Assembly (NCBI RefSeq): GCF_000150275.1
Contig: NW_002060946.1
Span: forward strand, 5,556,597 to 5,620,596
Direction: 5' to 3'
Source: Trichoplax adhaerens
Taxonomy: Eukaryota; Placozoa; Uniplacotomia; Trichoplacea; Trichoplacidae
Length of the DNA stretch: 64,000 nt
Positions 44,101 to 55,638 of the stretch are shown here, one piece after another (position 1 is the stretch's first letter; the number at the start of each line of letters is the position of its first letter). The notes beneath the pieces are model-generated. The model made no database searches, had not been told where the DNA came from, and worked only from the letters and a program-made list of their open reading frames with translations. A program made the translations under genes and the position numbers.

Positions 44101-45244
44101 CTTGCTACTTAGCAGAGGGGTTGAAGTCACATTGGTTTTAACATTTTCAGGAGAGCTACTGGCTATGCTGTTAATTGATGATGAAGGTGATGATATATTT
44201 TTTGACGATGGAGTTTTGTAATTCGATGAAGTCGTTAATTCACTTTTAATCGAAGAAAAAGATGTTTGTCCTGTAATTTCCTAGAGATTTGAATAGGTAC
44301 AATTAATGTAAAGTAAGGAATATGGTCAAAAAATAGAAATACTTCCAGATACTATATAATACGCACAGTGTAATCTATTAGCATAGTGCTCACAGGTGAG
44401 CATAGACAAGTGCAAGCATTGATTTCTTCCAAGCCATTAGAATAAGTACAATGACGTATAAAGAATTATCGACTTGTATAAATAACTTTCTCACCTCTTC
44501 TGCTGCAACCAGCTCTTCATCATCTGATGAATCAAAGTCGTAAATATCTTCAACCTGAATAGTAGAAAATCGATATTAGTAATATCCAAGGATAAGAACA
44601 TATATCATTCATGTTGGTCATGATTAAACAACTACCTGACTACTGTTAACGATCGTTTTGGCCTTCGTTTCATCTAATGCTTCGGCTACTAAAATATCAC
44701 TTCCATTATCGATTGTATCTTCTACTTCAGGCCAAGTTAAAGAGTCGCCATCACTCCACACTATATCATCTCCATTTTCGATATCGTCCATGCTGACAAA
44801 CGAATTTTTTCTACATTGACAAATGGATAGCATCAAAAAGCTGTTATAGTTACAAGTTTGTCATGCCATCGTACACTACATGATGGTAATGCAAATATAC
44901 ACAACGCAGCATTCAATTCTTGACTTAAACAATTGCGTTGCATTTAACCTACTTTGATAAGTCAGCTTCTACTTTTACAAGACTTTGCTCTAGCAGATAA
45001 TCGTCATCGCTGTTGTCATTCTATAATCATTAAGTATATAATTTGATTCATTTTGTATAGGTTATGTGGCAATCCAGTATTTATCACTTTTGGAGTTGAT
45101 AATTTCGAGTAATAGTAATAAGTCTAATACCGGGTCAAGTTTAATTTAATAAAACTGAGCCTGTACAGTAGATGGAAATTTGAAAGTAATTGGATGGCTA
45201 ACCTGAGCGAATTGATCTGAACGGTTATGATTCCGAATACTCAT
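41104..45244 (-). CDS. SPIDR: SPIDR-like scaffold protein involved in DNA repair
   Basis: Exons: 45203-45244, 44953-45020, 44636-44810, 44495-44554, 43949-44280, a doubtful 11-nt exon 43883-43893, 43613-43829, 43401-43537, 43261-43325, 42002-43127, 41865-41932, 41656-41773, 41493-41580, 41280-41400 and 41104-41190; about 904 residues (human 915). SPIDR links BLM helicase and RAD51 in homologous recombination. Order and spacing match the vertebrate protein: acidic N-terminus (WSDGDSLTWPE); ESPPNSVKKKRR; IEVQILTECKSYG; EIFEPWQRLDIP; KWMLIVQDLCGTFTEI; CYILTARAGES; IEGQLLDLDKESIKFYF; and a C-terminal zinc ribbon with CxxC pairs at about 823/826 and 841/844. The join around 43830-43948 and the 42002 donor are the weakest points. 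The gene is mostly made of one 1.1-kb exon plus small ones. Confidence 0.87.
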
Positions 45245-46824
45245 CTTTCACCGCCTACCAATAATAGGAATAAAAATACAATTGAGTCAGTTCGATTTGG
45301 TTAGCACATTGTAGCTTGTTTTTCTGTTAATATTTTTAGTTTAATCATGAATCTCTTGGTTCAAGGTATGCACGGTACTCGTCTGTCTCCATTCCAGATG
45401 GAGAAATTATAACTTGTAGATATTATCAAGTTATTGGAGGGGAAAAAGAAGAACAATAAAAGCAAGTTTATCGTTCAATAGTTTTAATATTTCCTGCCCT
45501 GATCCTCTATGCAACTTTGTAATAATTTCACTGACTGGTATGAATGAATAATTCGATAATGAACGGCCAATATAGCTCGTTGAGAAAGGCAAGCCATTTT
45601 GTAAGTTTGAAGTACACTAGTATTAGTCCATGGCTGCAAATCAGCAGTATCATTCCTGAGATTTATCATCTCAATTATCGATATGAATACGAATAGTTTT
45701 GTCCATTTAGTTCATTTGTCTGCCATTGCAGCTGAATCATCAGCTCTAAAGGTGTAAAATCTTGTTCATTTGTGCAAGTTACTGAAACCTGAACAGAGCT
45801 TATGATATAAGCAAATATTACATGACTGTGAATACTTTACACTACATATCCTAAACATTAATTGAAATCGATGGTTCCTGAAGGGTGAAGGTAAAACCAG
45901 TAAAATTAATGGCTGATAAAGACAATTTTGTAGACAATATCAAGCAGTTTATGGAAGAGGGTTAAGGATAGTTCGATAGGTATTGATGTATCAACAGCTG
46001 CAACATGGAATGCACACTTGTAGACAAGGTTGTAGGTACTCTACTTACCAATGGAGGTTAACTTCTTGTCCACTATTGCAGCAACCTAATCCAGAAAATT
46101 AGGTATAGTATGCAATTTTAGGCTTGCAATAAGATTGTTAAAGTGCCATCTATCAGAATGTCTAGTTTAGCCCAAAGGACAGAGCATACTCCTAGTCAGG
46201 TGGGTTAAAAACTGGAGTTAAAAGTCGAAACACGGTGCTCGGAGCTACAAGAAGACTTGAAAAGTAGCAGTAAACTAAATGTTTGTACATCTATCTTTTT
46301 AAGCAAAAACGATTTGTATCTTTTAGGCTGTCTCAGGCGGCACAAAATGTTATCCCGTAGAGACCTAATAGACTCTCATTTCGGCAGTTTCAAGCTGGAA
46401 GATTGCAACTTTTCTAGGTTTTCCACAAGCTCTGATTGAAGGATAATAATGATATTTGCTACCCAGCTAAGAAGTTTCGACTTTGGAATGGCGGTAGGCC
46501 GTCTATACTTTTGCATACTGAAATTGAAGTACTGTCCCTTGTGGTACTAAATTACCTATAGTAATTAAGCATAGTAATTGAGTCAATCCAGGACTGTATA
46601 CTTCAACTAGTACAATAAGAACAATATGTGTCAAATAGATGTCACAAAAGGGCATGTCAAGTCTGTACTTGGCGCTGCAAATTGCTACCTCAATGCACGA
46701 CATCTGTTTTACATCAACTTGCATGGATGGAGACTATCGAGAATATGAAAAAGGCAAAACTGCGAATGGCAAAGAAAGCAAACTACAGGATCAATTTAGG
46801 GACTTATAATGGTAGATAGACCAT
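45245..46824. other. SPIDR upstream spacer, no supported gene
   Basis: Contains the presumed SPIDR promoter. Frames of 60-73 codons on both strands lack splice or family support. The stretch near 46630-46800 reads as a cysteine- and lysine-containing peptide on the plus strand but has no partner exon. Confidence 0.4.
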
Positions 46825-47190
46825 GAAGATCTCTTCTTGTACATAGAGTTTCTTCTTTATAGTACAGTACTGCTAGTGAAGAAATGGCTAGGCGGATAGC
46901 ATACCGACAACTGGATACTTTTCGTAAATACTACTGTACAGCTTTAGCATAAGCCTCTGGCGAGGAAAGCAAGGCACAGGATAAGCCTACTGCAGATCCA
47001 ATGAAGGGTTAGAACATCAAGATCTCTACTCATATGTGGACTTTCTTCCTTATAGTACAGTACTGATAGTGAAGAAATGGATAGACGGATAGCATACTGA
47101 CAACTGGATACTTCTCGTCAATACTACAGCTTAAGCTAATGCCTTTGCAAGAAAAGCAAGGTCAGAATAAGCCTACTGCAGATCTAATAA
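46825..47190. repeat. Two-copy ~193-bp direct repeat
   Basis: Copy 1 (about 46825-47005) and copy 2 (about 47018-47190) share TATAGTACAGTACTG, GTGAAGAAATGG, GGATAGCATAC, GACAACTGGATACTT and ATAAGCCTACTGCAGAT in the same order with about 193-bp spacing. They differ by several small indels. The right copy abuts the relic gene fragment at 47185. Confidence 0.85.
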
Positions 47191-47345
47191 AAAATGCAAC
47201 ACTGCAGAAATGGATTTGCACAAAGTTCTACACAATCTTCGTATAAGGTAGCTTTGACTGCTTGGGCTTGTAAATGTGCTTCATTTCGTGCCCAACACTG
47301 TGCACGACATGACTGAAGACATAAGCATCCTGCCATGAACGTAGA
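47185..47345 (-). pseudogene. Relic of the cysteine-rich paralogue family
   Basis: On the minus strand this segment translates to FMAGCLCLQSCRAQCWARNE, followed by AHLQAQAVKATLYEDCVEL and ANPFLQCC, which aligns without gaps to the first exon of the intact genes at 48791-49124 and 52347-52674 (their CLFLQPCRAICWGRHEAHLQ). A stop lies in frame upstream, the start codon region and the second exon are missing, and the alignment ends where the direct repeat begins. It is a truncated, probably non-functional third copy. Confidence 0.8.
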
Positions 47346-48433
47346 TTGATAATCATTTTATGAAGCACACGAACTATTATCCACCATTTTATATCGGCAA
47401 ACAGTTCCAAGTGCGGCCGAGTTCTGACTGCCTACACACGGAATAATACCTTATAGTTGTTTACAGTAAACCAGTCTAGATTAATCGACAGTAGACTAGG
47501 ATAGATTGCTATTTATTACAAATAGTGATGATACAAATATTTCGACAATATCAATAAGGTGCAATATGCCTGTTGTGTACTCCAACTTTCAACCGTATTA
47601 GAAGATTTGATCGACCGGAACTGTTCGATAAACCGTGAATATTATTCAACAACAGAAGACTCTTTGCCTCCATCGTCGAGCATAACATCATAACGTGTGT
47701 AATCAATCAAGGATCACAAAGCAAATTATTTATTCACGAGAATTGGAATTCACTTTCAATTTAGTCAATAATAAATAACAATACAGTATACTGTCTAATA
47801 AATCACGAGCATGTAAAACTCGTATGCGTTAACCGTATCCAATTATTCATTCTAATAAGTCTACTGTACATGAATTCATTTGAGCGCAGATTAGAAGTAC
47901 TCGTATCTAATCAAACTATTAATATCCATATTACATTGGAAAGACCAGCTACATACGAATAGACTGCTCTTCAATACGACATCCTGTATAGCGCGCTATT
48001 GGATAATTATTTTACATACCGAGAAGTTATAATTAATGAATCGATCTTTAATAAGAAAACTAGTACCATAAAGCAATTGCAATTAGTACTAACTCATCCG
48101 TACTATTATAAATAAATAAAGTGAAATATTGAATCATCCGCTATGTCAATTATTGCACCATCGATGGTAAGATGACTGCGAAATAGAAGACAGATTAATT
48201 CACGCATAAGATTACTGTTAAGACACCCACGTAAGAGACTACTGTAAACAACCTTAAGTCTATAAAACTGATCAAACAATAATACATAGATTGATGCATA
48301 AAATGGTAAAAAGCTATCGTAGAGTATTATCCACACCAGATGATTCTACTTTCGATCAATTTTACATGAACCCTTCAGTTTCTACTTATTCCCTATACCG
48401 CAATATAGGATAAGCCACCTCTGAACGAAATTA
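47346..48433. other. Spacer between relic copy and the first intact paralogue
   Basis: AT-rich, no splice-supported coding stretch; GTATACTGT and GTACAT words are scattered but not arrayed. Confidence 0.4.
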
Positions 48434-49124
48434 TTAAGTATAGCTGGGCGGTAACGCCATTACACCGGTTGCTGCTTTTCGTACACTTTGTTGCTTAAAT
48501 ATGGCGTCCTTGAAAGCTTCAATATCTTGTAAACCAATAATTTCAATGCCGTAGTTGCTGCTATTTTGCCCTCCAACGGTAGAAGAGATGCGAATACGGT
48601 CGCATTCAAAAGTGGGCGATATGGTTACATCACTTATTTGATCCAATGGAATAGCTTTGATCACTTTTTCGCTGGGCCAACAGCAGCCTAAATGGGATGA
48701 TGTGGACATTTTAAAATTGTTTTCAATCATTATCAATTTATGGTCTGTTTGTATTGCACTTGTACGAGTATTCTTCAAATCATAACTTACCAATTTGATT
48801 TTGTGGTTGTGGTGGTGCACCGGCTCCGCAACAAGTACAACACTGCATGTACGGATCTGCACGAACTTCTACAGCATCTTCGTATATAAGGACTTTGACT
48901 GCTTGCGCTTGTAAGTGTGCTTCATGTCGTCCCCAACAAATTGCTCGACATGGCTGTAGAAATAAGCAGCCAAATCCGGGTAAACACGAGCAACAACAAG
49001 CTTGCTTCATCATAAAGCTAGCAAGAGCATTTTCATCCAACTTTCCTTCATAAACTACTCGTCGTTCGCTAGTAGCCTTTTCATACGGCTGCGGCTGGGA
49101 AAATACTGTCGCTGATTGTGCCAT
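48434..49124 (-). CDS. Cysteine-rich protein with possible PH-like domain, paralogue A
   Basis: Two exons, 48791-49124 and 48434-48687, joined in phase 1, encode 195 residues. Layout: a short Pro/Gln-rich N-terminus (MAQSATVFSQPQPYEK); VVYEGKLDENALASFM; a cysteine-dense hydrophobic stretch (KQACCCSCLPGFGCLFLQPC, about 41-60) that may dip into a membrane or be palmitoylated; then beta-type strands AVKVLIYEDAVEVRAD, a second cluster YMQCCTCCGAG, a CCWPS motif at the splice join, and IPLDQISDVTISPTFECDRI with a closing helix IEAFKDAIFKQQ. The alternation of strands around IPLDxIxDV and the final helix suggests a bacterial-type PH-like fold; that is inference. An intact paralogue lies at 51745-52674 with the intron at the same codon. 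Function unknown. Confidence 0.85.
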
Positions 49125-49499
49125 TTTAAAAAGATTTTGTGATTGCTTTACCACTAGTGATTTTCTTACCAATAAAAGCAGCTTTATATAAGGTTTGGTA
49201 TACCTTGTAGCGATGCACTATTGTAGTATTTTTCACCAAGCACCATACAATGCCAAACACTAGAAACTTGCTGTGCAAAAAAAACGGATAGTGAATTAAA
49301 CCATAGACCACAATTAAAAGAATACAGGTGTGTTTCTAGTGGTCCATGACTGAATTGATGCTAATTTATGAATAATTAATTAATTATGAATTGCCTACAA
49401 TTATGGATGCTAAAAACATCTATTAAAAGCACAATAACAATCGATGGCAGTAAAACTCTCGTCATGGCTAAAAATATGAATACGTGTACAATATTGTTA
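49125..49499. other. Upstream flank of paralogue A
   Basis: AT-rich flank with no coding signal; likely contains the promoter. The frame upstream of the chosen ATG stays open for about 16 codons but has no earlier ATG. Confidence 0.35.
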
Positions 49500-50166
49500 T
49501 ATGTCCATAGTCCAGTAGTTGTTATTTATGGCAATCTTGGATTATGATGACGTAATGGTTATAGTTTACGTTGTTATTATAGATATACTCAAAAGAAAGA
49601 GGCTAATGGTGGGAAATCACTTTAGAAGAGTAATCTCCAACACTGTCAAGAGTTACTAAATTCTCTTCGTATTCATAAATCCGTAGAAAAATACAATATT
49701 TCTATTTCTCCTACACTTTATATGTCCATAGTTCAGTAGTTGTTATTTATGGCAATCTTGGATTATGATGACGTAATGGTTATAGTTTACGCTGGTATTA
49801 TAGATATACTCAAAAGAAAGAGGCTAATGGTGGGAAATCACTTTAGAAGAGTAATCTCCAATACTGTCAAGAGTTACTAAATTCTCTTCGTATTCACAAA
49901 TCCGTAGAAAAATACAATATTTCTATTTCTCCTACACTTTATATGTCCATAGTCCGGTAGTTCTTATTTATGGCAATCTTGGATTATGATGACGTAATAG
50001 TTATAGCCTACATTGATATTATAGAGATATACTCAAAAGAAAGAGGCTAATGGTGGGAAATCACTTTAGAAGAGTAATCTCCAATACTGTCAAGAGTTAC
50101 TAAATTCTCTTCGTATTCACAAATCCGTAGAAAAAATACAGTATTTCAATTTCTCCTACACTTTAT
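49500..50166. repeat. Tandem repeat, three copies of a 221-bp unit
   Basis: Copies start at 49500, 49721 and 49942, each with TATGTCCATAGTYCRGTAGTT, and run to TTCTCCTACACTTTATA. Identity is very high (a few substitutions per copy), so the amplification is recent or kept homogeneous. The unit contains GATGACGTAATRG, a CRE/AP-1-like core (TGACGTAA), once per copy. It lies between the two intact cysteine-rich paralogues. Confidence 0.95.
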
Positions 50167-51744
50167 AGCACATAGGAGTGTATCTGGAGAATGCTCAAAG
50201 AATCATTTAATACTATGGCCAACGATGGACTAATACTCGGTATAGTGGGGCGGCCATTAAAATTAGATTGCAATTTTCTGCAGTATTTTCACTAAACCTT
50301 GGCAAATCATATCAACTGGACATTCTCATTTTGGGGATATGAACCCATTATACTGTACAGCCAATGATGAATTGTGAATAGTGTTGTAGTGAACGGAAGT
50401 TGGATGGCTCACTTGATTAAATTTATACAATATAATTATTATATATATTTTATTATTAAGTAATGTCCCATAGGATGCAGCATTATAATTTATTGTAATG
50501 TCATCTGCGCGCACGGTACCTAATATATACAGTAATTATAGAATTTTTAAATCAAATTTAAACAAGGATTAATTTTCTTTGACGTTCTGATTCAGTATAC
50601 AGTACGAATATGATCGAGACCATGCGGCTGTATCATACCTCGACTATGAACATGATGATCTATTTGAATAATATTCTGTAACACAGATTCACGGAATTAC
50701 GATTAAAATAATATACAATTCTAGAGTCTTCACTAATAATACGTTGTCAAATAGAAGAAATCGGTTCTGCTCCTACTATAGGAACGTCGTTGTAATAAAT
50801 GAAAAAAATGAGATCAAGATATGATGTCATATAGCTGTTTTAATCTTTCTATCAACTCTCTTATTAATAACGTAACTGTTCAGAGGCGGGATTTAAAGAA
50901 ATATAGGAATAAATCCGCAAATTAAAGCTGAATAATTAGATAAACTTCTTGAGTAATAGTTTGTTAAAGAGTCTCAAAACGTATAGAATATGAATTGCTT
51001 TTCCATTTGTTTGGCATTAATTAATAATTGGTTATTAATGAAACTACGGCATGCAGACAATGCATACTCGAGATCGTCCGAAACGATGATACTGTTAAAA
51101 GTAAAATATTGTACCTGTTATTTGACGTCAATCTAAAAATACTGCTAGGTTTTCATTATATTAGGCATAATGTACAGTTCCGATTGCACATTATGAACAA
51201 AAATAATATTCTGTTGTACTATATGTAATTACTGCTTAGGCGTATCATGAACAATTGGGCTAGAGTCCGCTAAATTACAGGATATGGAAGACGACAATTG
51301 ACGAGAAGAATGTGCCATAGTATTAATAGAGTGACTTCGTAAGGGTTAGTTTTAGATGTGCATGTATTCGAACCTCATATGTATGTAGAACCTTCTAAAA
51401 TACTCATTCTATGTAGATTATAACAACTACTAATAAGTTCTAAAATATTCCATGATAGATTCTATATATGAGTGTTGCTGTCATATTTTATTAGTTCGCC
51501 TTTATAAGTCTTAATAAAGTTCTATACTTTGCTAATACACTGTCTCTACATTTGCTCGAGAATTTATTACAGAATGATTCCAATTCCTGTATATTAAGTC
51601 TAAGTATCATGCTGATTCATACGCGTACACCCCTTTTGAAAGTGATACTTTGCTATGATACTGTACCACTGTAAGAGGTGTTTTTTATCGGCTAAAATTC
51701 TACTTGAAACGAAGTATTGCACATCATTTAGGCACAGCAAAACA
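50167..51744. other. Spacer between the 221-bp repeats and paralogue B
   Basis: AT-rich, no splice-supported coding stretch; frames of 62-66 codons only. Confidence 0.4.
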
Positions 51745-52674
51745 TTAACTGTCAGTTGGTGGTAACATCCGTCCATTGGCTGTTTCCTTGCGCAGACGTT
51801 GTTGTTTTAGGATTGCATTTTTAAAATCTTTTGTATCTTGCAAGCCGATAATATCAATGCCATAATCGAGATCCTTCGGTCTTGCACTAACAGTAGAAGT
51901 AATACATATGCGATCACACTGAAAGGTAGACGATATTGTTACATCAGTTATTTGATCCAATGGAATAATTCGTATCATTTTCGGGCTGGGCCAACAAAAA
52001 CCTACATAGGAAAATCAAAAATTTGAATTCAGTACTGTATACCATCATTAATATTATTTTAAAAACTCAGGTGTCAATTAATCGATGGTATAGGCGCCAA
52101 CACGCGTACATATCGTTAATGAATAAAAAAGGCTAACATAAACTACTTCAATACTGTACAATTATATTATAATGAATCATTTGTATTGGGTGATCCAAAA
52201 ACTTATACGTTGTCGTTATATCTGTACACGTAATTCCTAGTATTAACACTTATTGGTATCATCATGATTTAATGGCAGTACTGCGAACTTGATCGGACAT
52301 TAAATTATTGTAGCGATGAAATCATGTATGATACTACAGTATTTACCAATATGATTTTGTGGTTGTGGAGGCGCACCGGCACCATAACAAGTGCAGCACT
52401 GCATATATGATTCTGCACGAACTTCTACATCGTCATCGTATAGCGTTACTTTGATCGCTGCAGCTTGCAAATGCGCTTCATGTCGTGCACAACATAGTGC
52501 GCGACATGGTTGCAATAGTAAACAGCCAAAGACCGGGAAAAAGGAATAACAGCATGCATGCTTCATCATGAAACTGCTAAGAGCAGCTTCATCAATTTTT
52601 GCCTGATAGATTATTTGTTTTTGATTGTTCACCTTTGGAAGCGGCTGAGAAAATATAGGTAGTGGTGAGACCAT
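51745..52674 (-). CDS. Cysteine-rich protein with possible PH-like domain, paralogue B
   Basis: Exons 52347-52674 and 51745-52001, joined in phase 1 at the same codon as paralogue A, encode 194 residues. Shared blocks: IIYQAKIDEAALSSFMMKHA, CLLLQPCRALCCARHEAHLQ, EVRAESYMQCCTCYGAGAPP, a WPSPKMIRIIPLDQITDV motif after the join, and GIDIIGLQDTKDFKNAILKQ. The first cysteine cluster is reduced (CCYSFFPVFGC versus CCCSCLPGFGC in A), and the join reads GFCW instead of GCCW, so some cysteines are dispensable. The N-terminus is less alike. Both open frames are intact, which implies constraint on both copies. Function unknown. Confidence 0.85.
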
Positions 52675-52934
52675 TTGGAATCGTTTCGACGGATTGCTAA
52701 AGTTTGAATGCTTTAACTTTGAAAATAATTCACACCATTCACATCTGGCCCTTCTGGATTTGGGCTAGAAAATGAATTGTGCTGTCAATTATTGTACTGT
52801 ATAATTAATTACACATACAGCACATTATATACTGTATGTTAATGTATAACATATCGTCATATATTGAGTTATAATTAATTAATGAATGAATTATGGTTTG
52901 GATAGTTAATGATAGTCGTCGGGCGGTAATAACA
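52675..52934. other. Upstream flank of paralogue B
   Basis: Short AT-rich flank; likely promoter, nothing specific seen. Confidence 0.3.
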
Positions 52935-53290
52935 GTCTTGGACTACTAGAAGAAGACCTGGACTGATCACTCCCTCGGACAGGCAGACTTTTCTTACGTC
53001 AATATTAAAAAATGGCGACTTAGTATGGGTCTTCCGTGTCTGTTTTCTAAATTACTGGTACTAATTTTAAAAATCGTCTATGATCTTATAGCACCGTTTT
53101 TAAGTGGAACTTTGCAACAAATAATAAACTTCAATGCCATATTACTTCATTGAGAAAATATCGGGCAATCCAAAATCGACCGACCTCATACTAAAGTACT
53201 GCCTTAACGGAGTGTTAGGCACTTATTTGTTTTAGCGGAAAATGTCTGTCTGTCCAACAGTGATCAGTCCGTGCTAGTCCATGCTACTGG
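52935..53290. mobile_element. MITE-like element with terminal inverted repeats
   Basis: GGACTGATCACT at 52960-52971, followed by GGACAGGCAGAC, is mirrored at 53244-53270 as GTCTGTCTGTCC followed by AGTGATCAGTCC. The outer flanks also pair partly (TTGGACTA left, TAGTCCAT right). The roughly 270-350-bp interior has no coding capacity. This fits a non-autonomous DNA transposon; a target-site duplication could not be fixed because the outer ends are imperfect. Confidence 0.55.
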
Positions 53291-53318
53291 GTAGCAAGAA
53301 AGCACCAAGACGCTACAA

Positions 53319-53391
53319 GTTCTTGCTACAGTGTACAGTACTGTAGCAAGAACAGGTCCAGTAAGGATAACCCTACAGTACAGCTAGGGTT
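53319..53391. repeat. Two adjacent perfect hairpins built on GTAC palindromes
   Basis: Hairpin 1: GTTCTTGCTACAG (53319-53331) pairs with CTGTAGCAAGAAC (53341-53353) around a 9-base loop TGTACAGTA. Hairpin 2: AACCCTA (53369-53375) pairs with TAGGGTT (53385-53391) around CAGTACAGC. A further CTGTACTGTACACTGT word follows. The loops are the same GTAC-rich words that form arrays elsewhere in the window. Confidence 0.85.
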
Positions 53392-55638
53392 CTGTACTGT
53401 ACACTGTGGAGATCCACTCCTATAGTATTTAGCATCTCTTGCACCTTGCTCGTTGCCCAGACCTTCTTTCTATCTCAGTGGAATGATGTCGTGGCCCTCA
53501 AAAATTCTTCTTTCCTCACTAACCGCCATGGGAAAGTTGCAGTTATGGACAAATGTCACTTGAAAGGTTAGGACTTACTGCTGATTGACATTATTATAGG
53601 CTGACTTTGACTTTGACTTGTTTGCGGAGGTATGAATTTTAGTAGCATAGTTGATGTAGAGAATTTTATCTACACGACAGCAGTCCTATTCTTCATGCTG
53701 AGCACGTTTACAGAAAATGCAGATCTGTTCAAGAAAAGAGATCGCATAGTCATCTCTAGCATCTTGAATGGTAGATAGTTTACTTTATGGTAAAAAGATA
53801 GACAAGTACTATTATGAGTATCGGATCCAATGATTGAAACAAAATGAATCACATTTTTGCTAAAATTCTGTTGCAATGGAGGATATTTTTTGGACCTGAA
53901 CTGGTTTCTTCAGCTCTGTACACCTGACACATGGGCCGAGTGGTTCATGCATTGATTGATTTCTCCTACTTTAATATACTGTACAAATTATTACAGTATT
54001 ATAAAAAATTGAAAGCTACTTTTAATATAGTTAGCGACTAGTCCGTTAGAGATTTGTTGAATCAAAGTTGATCCGATTTTTTCATATACTGCAATGATGA
54101 CTGGAATAATCCCAGCTCGCTTTGAGTTTCGCAAAGAAACATTGAAGAGACAGTTGTTCCGAACGTCAAATCTGAGCAGAATTAAAGATCGGAAATGAAA
54201 TATCGACTTACTCCATAGACATTTGAGAAACTTGTGGTTTATTCGAAGCAGTGGATTAGGAATGATACTAACTGTAACATGCTTTATTCTTAGGAATGGT
54301 GTTCTGCTGTAAATGCGGATGGATCAAATGATAACGTGCTACTCGTGTGCAGGTGAAGGATCTTATGCTTTGTCTTGCATAGGATCCTGACTGGGTTCCT
54401 ACAACAATTTTTTTGCTATCTAGAAGAAAGTGCAGACGTATCTGCTGTTGGTGGTGTGGAGTCTTCACAAAACCTGCTACTGCAATAAAATGCCTGCAGC
54501 TGTAATGCTAGCTAGTAAGTCCAGCTTTACCTTGAGCGACTGCAGACCTAGTTTTGCAAGTAGTGTATGATACATTTCGACTGTAGTTACTAGTTAATGA
54601 TGATCAAAACCACCTACACAGACCTGTTCTGAGTCTTGATGACAACTGTATCTGATATCTTTGTTAATTGCATATTCTATAAGCCCTTGGACATGGAATG
54701 ATTGTATAGCACTGAGCTTATAATTGTTACGTTTCTCCACTACAGATATTAGGGCTGACCGACCACATGCTCTGCTGTAACTTTCCGAACGCCGTTTTGG
54801 ACAGGTACAGTGTATGAGTTATTTTGCAAAATTATTTTTAAGCTAGGTCTAGAGGTGATGAAATAATTACGACAAGCATATGTCAGAATTTAATGTTGAT
54901 ATTGAAATTTTATTTCCTGATTGGCCCTTAATTAGTTTAAAAAGAGTTTTGCGGCTTGGAAAAGTGTCAAATTTGCACCTAATGGCAATATTTTTACTCA
55001 TCTTCTACACTGTAGGTCAAGCTTTTGTGAATGGATGACGTAGATGTTTTTGGCTCTGCAGTGACTATGAAGTACGGCACCTACTTAACTGTAGCGTAAC
55101 TGATTTCTTTTGTGGAAGATATAATGATTATATTCACAAAAAGTATAGTAGAAATGTACTTAGAATTCGTAATTTTTATGAATTGATTATGATTAAAATG
55201 ATGAAACAAAAAGTCTCGTTCGTATGAATACATGATTTCAATCTAATGTTTCTGAATATTTTTATTATACTATGGTAGTTATACATACAGTTATTAATGC
55301 TATATTTAAATGGAAAACTTGAATCTTTAATAATTGAAATGGAAGAAGTGTATCTATAGGAATCTAACGCGAAGGCTTTTCCATTATTTACAATTCTACA
55401 ATTAATAGGACAGTTGTCACGATGGTACAGCAAACAGCGCTTGAAATTGGGCAAAGACAAAAGTTTTTGTTGATTATTATTAGATGTTAGAATTGATATG
55501 AGAACAACAAAGTTTGTCCTAAGATCATCAATATATAGTATATATATACATAATGGTGCTATTCTAATGTCCTGTACAGAAGAAATATGTATAACACAAT
55601 ATCCCAGACTATTGATAAACAATAAAGCCAGCGACGTT
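53392..55638. other. Spacer, possible decayed mobile sequence, no supported gene
   Basis: Somewhat less AT-rich than other spacers, with frames of about 66-68 codons on the minus strand (near 53670-53876 and 54268-54468) that read as protein-like but have no recognisable domain. A 148-codon minus-strand frame at 55176-55622 lies directly 3' of the WDR38-like gene and has the isoleucine/asparagine-heavy composition of an AT-rich UTR. Confidence 0.35.

Noticed and set aside
48434-52674. Assigning the cysteine-rich paralogues to the PLAC8 family
   Set aside because: The cysteine runs recall PLAC8, but the CCXXXXCPC core pattern and domain length do not fit, and the strand-rich C-terminal half is foreign to PLAC8.
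55176-55622. 148-codon minus-strand frame 3' of the WDR38-like gene
   Set aside because: Ile/Asn/Ser-heavy composition typical of AT-rich UTR, with no motif or splice support.
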